DNA of 64,000 nt from Eutrophocola sp964629325 (GTDB lineage Bacteria > Pseudomonadota > Gammaproteobacteria > Pseudomonadales > Pseudohongiellaceae), in NCBI GenBank assembly GCA_964629325.1, contig CAZVSC010000010.1, positions 1-64,000 of the forward strand, written 5' to 3'. Both the position numbers and the translations under genes were made by a program. The first letter of the stretch is position 1, and every line of letters begins with the position of its first letter. The notes beneath the pieces were generated by a model. It did not search any database and was not told the origin of the DNA. It saw only the letters and a list, made by a program, of their open reading frames with translations. Positions 60,779 to 64,000 of the stretch are shown piece by piece.

Positions 60779-61369
60779 ATGCTATTCCACACACTCCGCA
60801 CTACCCTCGCCCTCTTACTGGCGCTGACCTTCCTGGGTGCATCCATGCACCTGGCTGCCCAGGACCGCCAGGCATTTGCCGGCGACTGGGTGTTCAACAA
60901 GGACCTCAGTGACAATGCCGACAAACAGGTGGAACGGGCCTTGCGTGCCATGGGACAGAAGATCGACCGCTGCTGGTTCGGCTGCGGGGAAGATCGCTAC
61001 CGCGGCGGCCCGGAGGAGCAGGAATTGTATGACCGGCTGTCCTACGACAAGTCACTTCATATCGCACTTGGCGAACCGGAATATGTCTTTACCTATGATG
61101 ATGGCTATACTCGCTCCGTTTACACTGACGGACGCAGCCAGTCTGTCAGCCTGACCGGGCTCGATGAGGTGGAGGATTTTTCCATGGGTCACTGGGAAGG
61201 CAACCGTTTGCTTGTTGAGGCGCGGCCGCGCGACGGCGGTTTTGCCAACGAGACCTATACGCTCCAGCAAGGGGGCAGCCAGTTGCGCGTTGAACTGTAT
61301 ATTCGCCCCGGGGCATTTACTGAGCCGGTGACCATCGTTCGTGTTTATGACCGCATGCCCTCACCCTGA
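60779..61369 (+). CDS. Exported protein of unknown function
   Basis: 196 residues. Signal peptide to about residue 27 (SMHLAAQ). AGDWVFNKDLSDNADKQVE and a beta-rich C-terminal half (VYTDGRSQSVSL, FSMGHWEGNRLLVEARP, YTLQQGGSQLRVEL) suggest a small lipocalin-like barrel, with two nearby cysteines (CWFGC). The SMGHWEGNRLL motif resembles SVGHWENDTLV in the 280-residue protein at 51168. It is followed 18 bases later by an amidohydrolase, probably cotranscribed. Confidence 0.65.
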   Translation: MLFHTLRTTLALLLALTFLGASMHLAAQDRQAFAGDWVFNKDLSDNADKQVERALRAMGQKIDRCWFGCGEDRYRGGPEEQELYDRLSYDKSLHIALGEPEYVFTYDDGYTRSVYTDGRSQSVSLTGLDEVEDFSMGHWEGNRLLVEARPRDGGFANETYTLQQGGSQLRVELYIRPGAFTEPVTIVRVYDRMPSP

Positions 61370-61387
61370 TTTTCCAGGACCCGAAGT

Positions 61388-62710
61388 ATGAACAGACTCA
61401 TCGCTCCCCTGTTTGCCCTGTTGCTGGCGATTCCGGCAACTGTGTATGCCCAGCCAGTTGGCTATGCCCTGGTCGGCGGGCTGTTGATCGATGGGTCGGG
61501 CGCCGAGCCCATGCCGAACAGCATAGTGCTGATTCGGGGTGACCGCATCGAAGCCGTTGGCTCCATCGGCAGGCTTCCCGTTCCCCAGGACTACCAGCTG
61601 GTATCCACCGAAGGCATGACGGTCATGCCGGGGCTGTGGGATCCCCACGTCCATCTCCTGTACAACGGCCACCCGGATTTCGGGCACTGGTTCTCCTCCT
61701 ATGCCGACCGCTTTGCCGATGTCACTATCCCGGCATCGGCACTGCAGTTCCTTATGGCCGGCGTGACCAGCGTACGCGACCTGGCCGTGAATACCGATGA
61801 CATCATCAGTGTGCGCAAGCGTATCACTGCCGGCGAAATTCCCGGCCCCACCATTTACACGGCCGGCAGCGCGCTGGTACCCGGGGGAGCGGCCTCCTAC
61901 CGGCCTCATGTCATGCCAGTGGAAAACCCACGCGATGCCGTGCGCAAGACCCGGGCGCAGATCAATGCGGGCGTGGATATCATCAAGGTGCTGCAGGCAA
62001 ACGAGGGGTTCCAGGAAGAACTGAATGCCATCGTGGAGACCGCGCATGCCGCCGGCATCCGTGTCACCGCGCATGGCCGCACCGACGAGGAGTTGCGTGT
62101 CGCCCTGCGCGCAGGTGTGGATGAAATCCAGCACATCGGCATCGATACCCCGACCCTCCCGGAAGACATCCTCGACATGGTGCAGCAGAGAATTGCCGGT
62201 GGCACGCCCCTGTACTGGAATCCCACCGTCGGGACCGTGCTGAACCGCGATGAACTCGCTGCCGATCCCGAATGGCTGGATGACCCGAAAAACTTTGCCG
62301 GCCTGCCTCAGGACATCGAACTCGATATCCGCCAGGCCATCAGCAACGCAGATTTCACCACCCTGCCCCGGTCGGCTTCAGACATCATCAAGCGCAAGGT
62401 CCAGAATCTGGGTGAACGCGGCGTCATCTTTACCTTTGGCAGCGATGAGGGCACTTTCGGACATCCTGCCAGCGAGGCGACCTGGCGTGAACTGGAGGCA
62501 TGGGTCTTCGAACTGGGCATGGATCCGGTGGCGGCCATCAAGTGGGCCACAGCGGATTCAGCCGCGTACATGGGCGTCGGCGATGAGGTTGGGACCGTGA
62601 CCCCCGGCAAACTCGCCGACGTCATCGCGGTGAAAGGCAGCCCGCTGCGTCACTTCAGTACGTTGCGTGAACCCGCGATGGTGTTCAAGAACGGCAAACG
62701 GGTCAGGTAG
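61388..62710 (+). CDS. Exported amidohydrolase (imidazolonepropionase/prolidase-like)
   Basis: 440 residues. Signal peptide (to VYAQ, ~22), GYALVGGLLIDGSG, then the metal motif WDPHVHLLYNGH, carboxylated-lysine region VDIIKVLQANEG, RVTAHGRTDEE, DEIQHIGID and FTFGSDEGTFGHP. End motif VTPGKLADVIAVKGSPL. It belongs to the amidohydrolase group related to Xaa-Pro dipeptidases and imidazolonepropionase. Substrate unknown. Second exported amidohydrolase in the window. Confidence 0.9.
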   Translation: MNRLIAPLFALLLAIPATVYAQPVGYALVGGLLIDGSGAEPMPNSIVLIRGDRIEAVGSIGRLPVPQDYQLVSTEGMTVMPGLWDPHVHLLYNGHPDFGHWFSSYADRFADVTIPASALQFLMAGVTSVRDLAVNTDDIISVRKRITAGEIPGPTIYTAGSALVPGGAASYRPHVMPVENPRDAVRKTRAQINAGVDIIKVLQANEGFQEELNAIVETAHAAGIRVTAHGRTDEELRVALRAGVDEIQHIGIDTPTLPEDILDMVQQRIAGGTPLYWNPTVGTVLNRDELAADPEWLDDPKNFAGLPQDIELDIRQAISNADFTTLPRSASDIIKRKVQNLGERGVIFTFGSDEGTFGHPASEATWRELEAWVFELGMDPVAAIKWATADSAAYMGVGDEVGTVTPGKLADVIAVKGSPLRHFSTLREPAMVFKNGKRVR

Positions 62711-62723
62711 GCCCTATTGCTTT

Positions 62724-63110
62724 TCAGAGCAGCGCAAACCAGCTGATGCCCGTCTTGTTGACGGCAATTCCCACGATATACACGAAAGTGAACACCCCGA
62801 GCAGGAAGGCGGTGATGCGGATCGATTTCGTGGTGCCGCGGTTCAGGGCTATACCCACGAACAGCAGGTAGAACATCAGCAGGAAAATCTTCATGGTCAG
62901 CCAGCCCTGGGCAAACAGGCCGATATTGAGCACGAATGCCATGCTGAACCCGCTGAGCAGAAAGATCGTGTCGACCAGGTGCGGCGTCACCAGGATCAGT
63001 TTGTGATTCAGCCATTTCGAGTCGATGACCATCAGATAGGCACGAAACAGGAAGCCCGTGAAGCTGATCAGGGCGCAGCACATGTGAATGGTCTTTAACG
63101 TTAGGAACAT
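62724..63110 (-). CDS. SirB2-family membrane protein
   Basis: 128 residues, four helices (~8-28, 45-64, 70-92, 97-118). It starts LKTIHMCCALISFTGFLFR and contains PHLVDTIFLLSGFSMAF, as expected for SirB2. The role of the family is poorly defined; it was first noted beside invasion regulators in Salmonella but is widespread in proteobacteria. It stands alone here. Confidence 0.85.
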   Translation of the reverse strand: MFLTLKTIHMCCALISFTGFLFRAYLMVIDSKWLNHKLILVTPHLVDTIFLLSGFSMAFVLNIGLFAQGWLTMKIFLLMFYLLFVGIALNRGTTKSIRITAFLLGVFTFVYIVGIAVNKTGISWFALL

Positions 63111-63156
63111 CTGGAAGTTTGACTGCGGTTAAAAGCGGTCGATTGTAGGGAAAGAA

Positions 63157-63306
63157 GATACAAGATAAAAGATACAGGATACATGGAATAACACCTTGGG
63201 CTCTTTGGTATCGGCCCATTTCCAAATAAATGCCGGATTAACAGCCCGTAACCAGCCCCAGACCCGAAGCGCTTGCCTGTATCTTTTATCCTGTATCCTG
63301 TATCCC
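63157..63306. repeat. Inverted pair of period-7 repeats (GATACAA/TGTATCC type)
   Basis: The left arm 63157-63184 and right arm 63279-63306 are reverse complements over about 22 bases with one mismatch, built of TGTATCC/TATCTTT heptamers. About 95 bases lie between them with no gene. The pair sits between SirB2 and the partial gene at the right edge. Confidence 0.75.
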
Positions 63307-63314
63307 CGAGGACG

Positions 63315-64000
63315 TCAGTCCTCGGAAAAGGTCACGTCCTGCAATTCATCGGACATGCCCTGCTCCCAGGTGGACCAGCCTGAATTCATGCCGTAGGGAA
63401 CCCGCTCGAGAATGGCTTCGATCTCGTGGATATTGCCATCGTAGACCTTGAACAGTTCCGCAATTCCCCACGTCCAGGGCTGCACGGGGCCGGCGGTCAC
63501 TTCACGCCCGGCCGGCGTGACGCCATGGCGGAACTCGCCGCCTGAATGATCAAAGAAGACGAAGGAGAACACCAGGCCCCGCTCCTCGTCCACGGCAACA
63601 AAACGGCGGTCACGGATACGGTTAACGAAGAAAATCAGTCCGGACTGGAATTGCTCCAGGCAGCTCCATTGCGACGAATATACCGAGGCGTCCGAGGGAT
63701 CCGGCCGCGTCTCACCCGGCGGGGTCGGGGCATTGGTGCTGCGCATGCCGTTTTCTATGCGCTCGCAGTCATCGGCGAAGGGATAGTCCATCAGGCCGTC
63801 ATTTTTCTGCATGCCAACGAAATACATGTTGGCGATCTCCAGCATTTCCCGGCGGGTATTGCGCTGTGATTCCGGCACTGCTGAACGAAAGGCAAACCGG
63901 GGGGTCATCTCTGCCAGGCGTTCTGCGGCAGTTGTGCTGCGTACCACGAAATGCTCGATCTCGCTGATTGCGCCGTCTTCCAGGCGCAGACGCAGGGCTA
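63315..64000 (-). CDS. Partial gene at right edge, unknown function
   Basis: The frame is open to the window end, so the N-terminus is missing; about 228 C-terminal residues are seen. Segments such as REMLEIANMYFVGMQKNDG, FPFADDCERIENG-like (YPFADDCERIENGM) and KVYDGNIHEIEAILERVPYG suggest an NTF2/SnoaL-like alpha-beta fold of the type often found in exported proteins. No named family is certain. It continues upstream with ALRLRLEDGAISEIEHFVV, which also fits an NTF2-like strand pair. Confidence 0.55.
   Translation of the reverse strand, partial: ALRLRLEDGAISEIEHFVVRSTTAAERLAEMTPRFAFRSAVPESQRNTRREMLEIANMYFVGMQKNDGLMDYPFADDCERIENGMRSTNAPTPPGETRPDPSDASVYSSQWSCLEQFQSGLIFFVNRIRDRRFVAVDEERGLVFSFVFFDHSGGEFRHGVTPAGREVTAGPVQPWTWGIAELFKVYDGNIHEIEAILERVPYGMNSGWSTWEQGMSDELQDVTFSED

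Overview
The window is a chromosomal segment of a free-living, aerobic or microaerobic gammaproteobacterium. The evidence is the alaS-lysC-csrA-tRNA-Ser block, Fur-, OxyR- and FNR-type operator sequences, a tRNA-Arg(ACG), SURF1, a TonB-dependent receptor and many periplasmic enzymes. A marine or aquatic oligotroph is an inference from gene content. There are no phage genes, insertion sequences or CRISPR arrays. Two 100-base N runs (18657-18756 and 58296-58395) are scaffold joins. Each is flanked by the same 55 bp on both sides, so this is a draft, probably metagenomic, assembly and those duplications are artefacts.

Layout. 1-8300: an AraC/GyrI-type regulator, a small membrane protein, then an aa3-type cytochrome c oxidase operon. 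It has a subunit II carrying two c-haems, subunit I, two tandem subunit III-like proteins, subunit IV and a 41-aa membrane peptide. A 31-aa membrane peptide follows behind a perfect FNR box, then SURF1. 8300-13960: an exported methyltransferase-like protein, a coiled-coil/GAF-GAF-PAS-adenylate cyclase pair and an amidohydrolase. 13990-14600: two 230-bp hairpin-rich direct repeats behind tRNA-Arg. 14813-19000: a ModF-like ATPase, then an operon of a DUF1538 membrane protein with two P-II-like proteins.

19005-23480 is the most distinctive operon. A Tat-exported DsrE-like protein is coupled to a single polypeptide that fuses CcoN, CcoO and two further haem-c domains (a cbb3 oxidase in one chain). 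A CcoQ-like peptide and a TsdA-like dihaem cytochrome follow. Together they look like a sulfur-linked, high-affinity respiratory module. 23587-30911: carotenoid oxygenase, tRNA-Ser, csrA, lysC, alaS and an alpha/beta hydrolase. 30960-38547: TonB receptor, AI-2E-type permease, SLC13 transporter, an AraC-HTH/alkyltransferase, an OxyR-boxed peroxiredoxin and a YdhR-like protein.

38552-53417: a lipoprotein hydrolase, NatAB-like ABC exporter and DUF4159 operon; a monohaem cytochrome; acetoacetyl-CoA synthetase; an AsmA-like protein; a TauD-type dioxygenase; a MATE exporter; a Fur-boxed PepSY protein; another cytochrome c; a DUF6152 pair and an FAD-linked oxidase. 53450-64000: glycerate kinase, metallo-beta-lactamase-fold hydrolase, glycosyltransferase plus small sulfotransferase, PQQ-type sugar dehydrogenase, SnoaL-like proteins, a second amidohydrolase, SirB2 and a partial gene at the right edge.

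Respiration is the main theme: two different terminal oxidases, their assembly factor and four stand-alone or fused cytochromes c. Short pyrimidine-rich tandem repeats of period 7-8, often just after stop codons or arranged as inverted pairs, recur across the window and may be a genome-wide feature.
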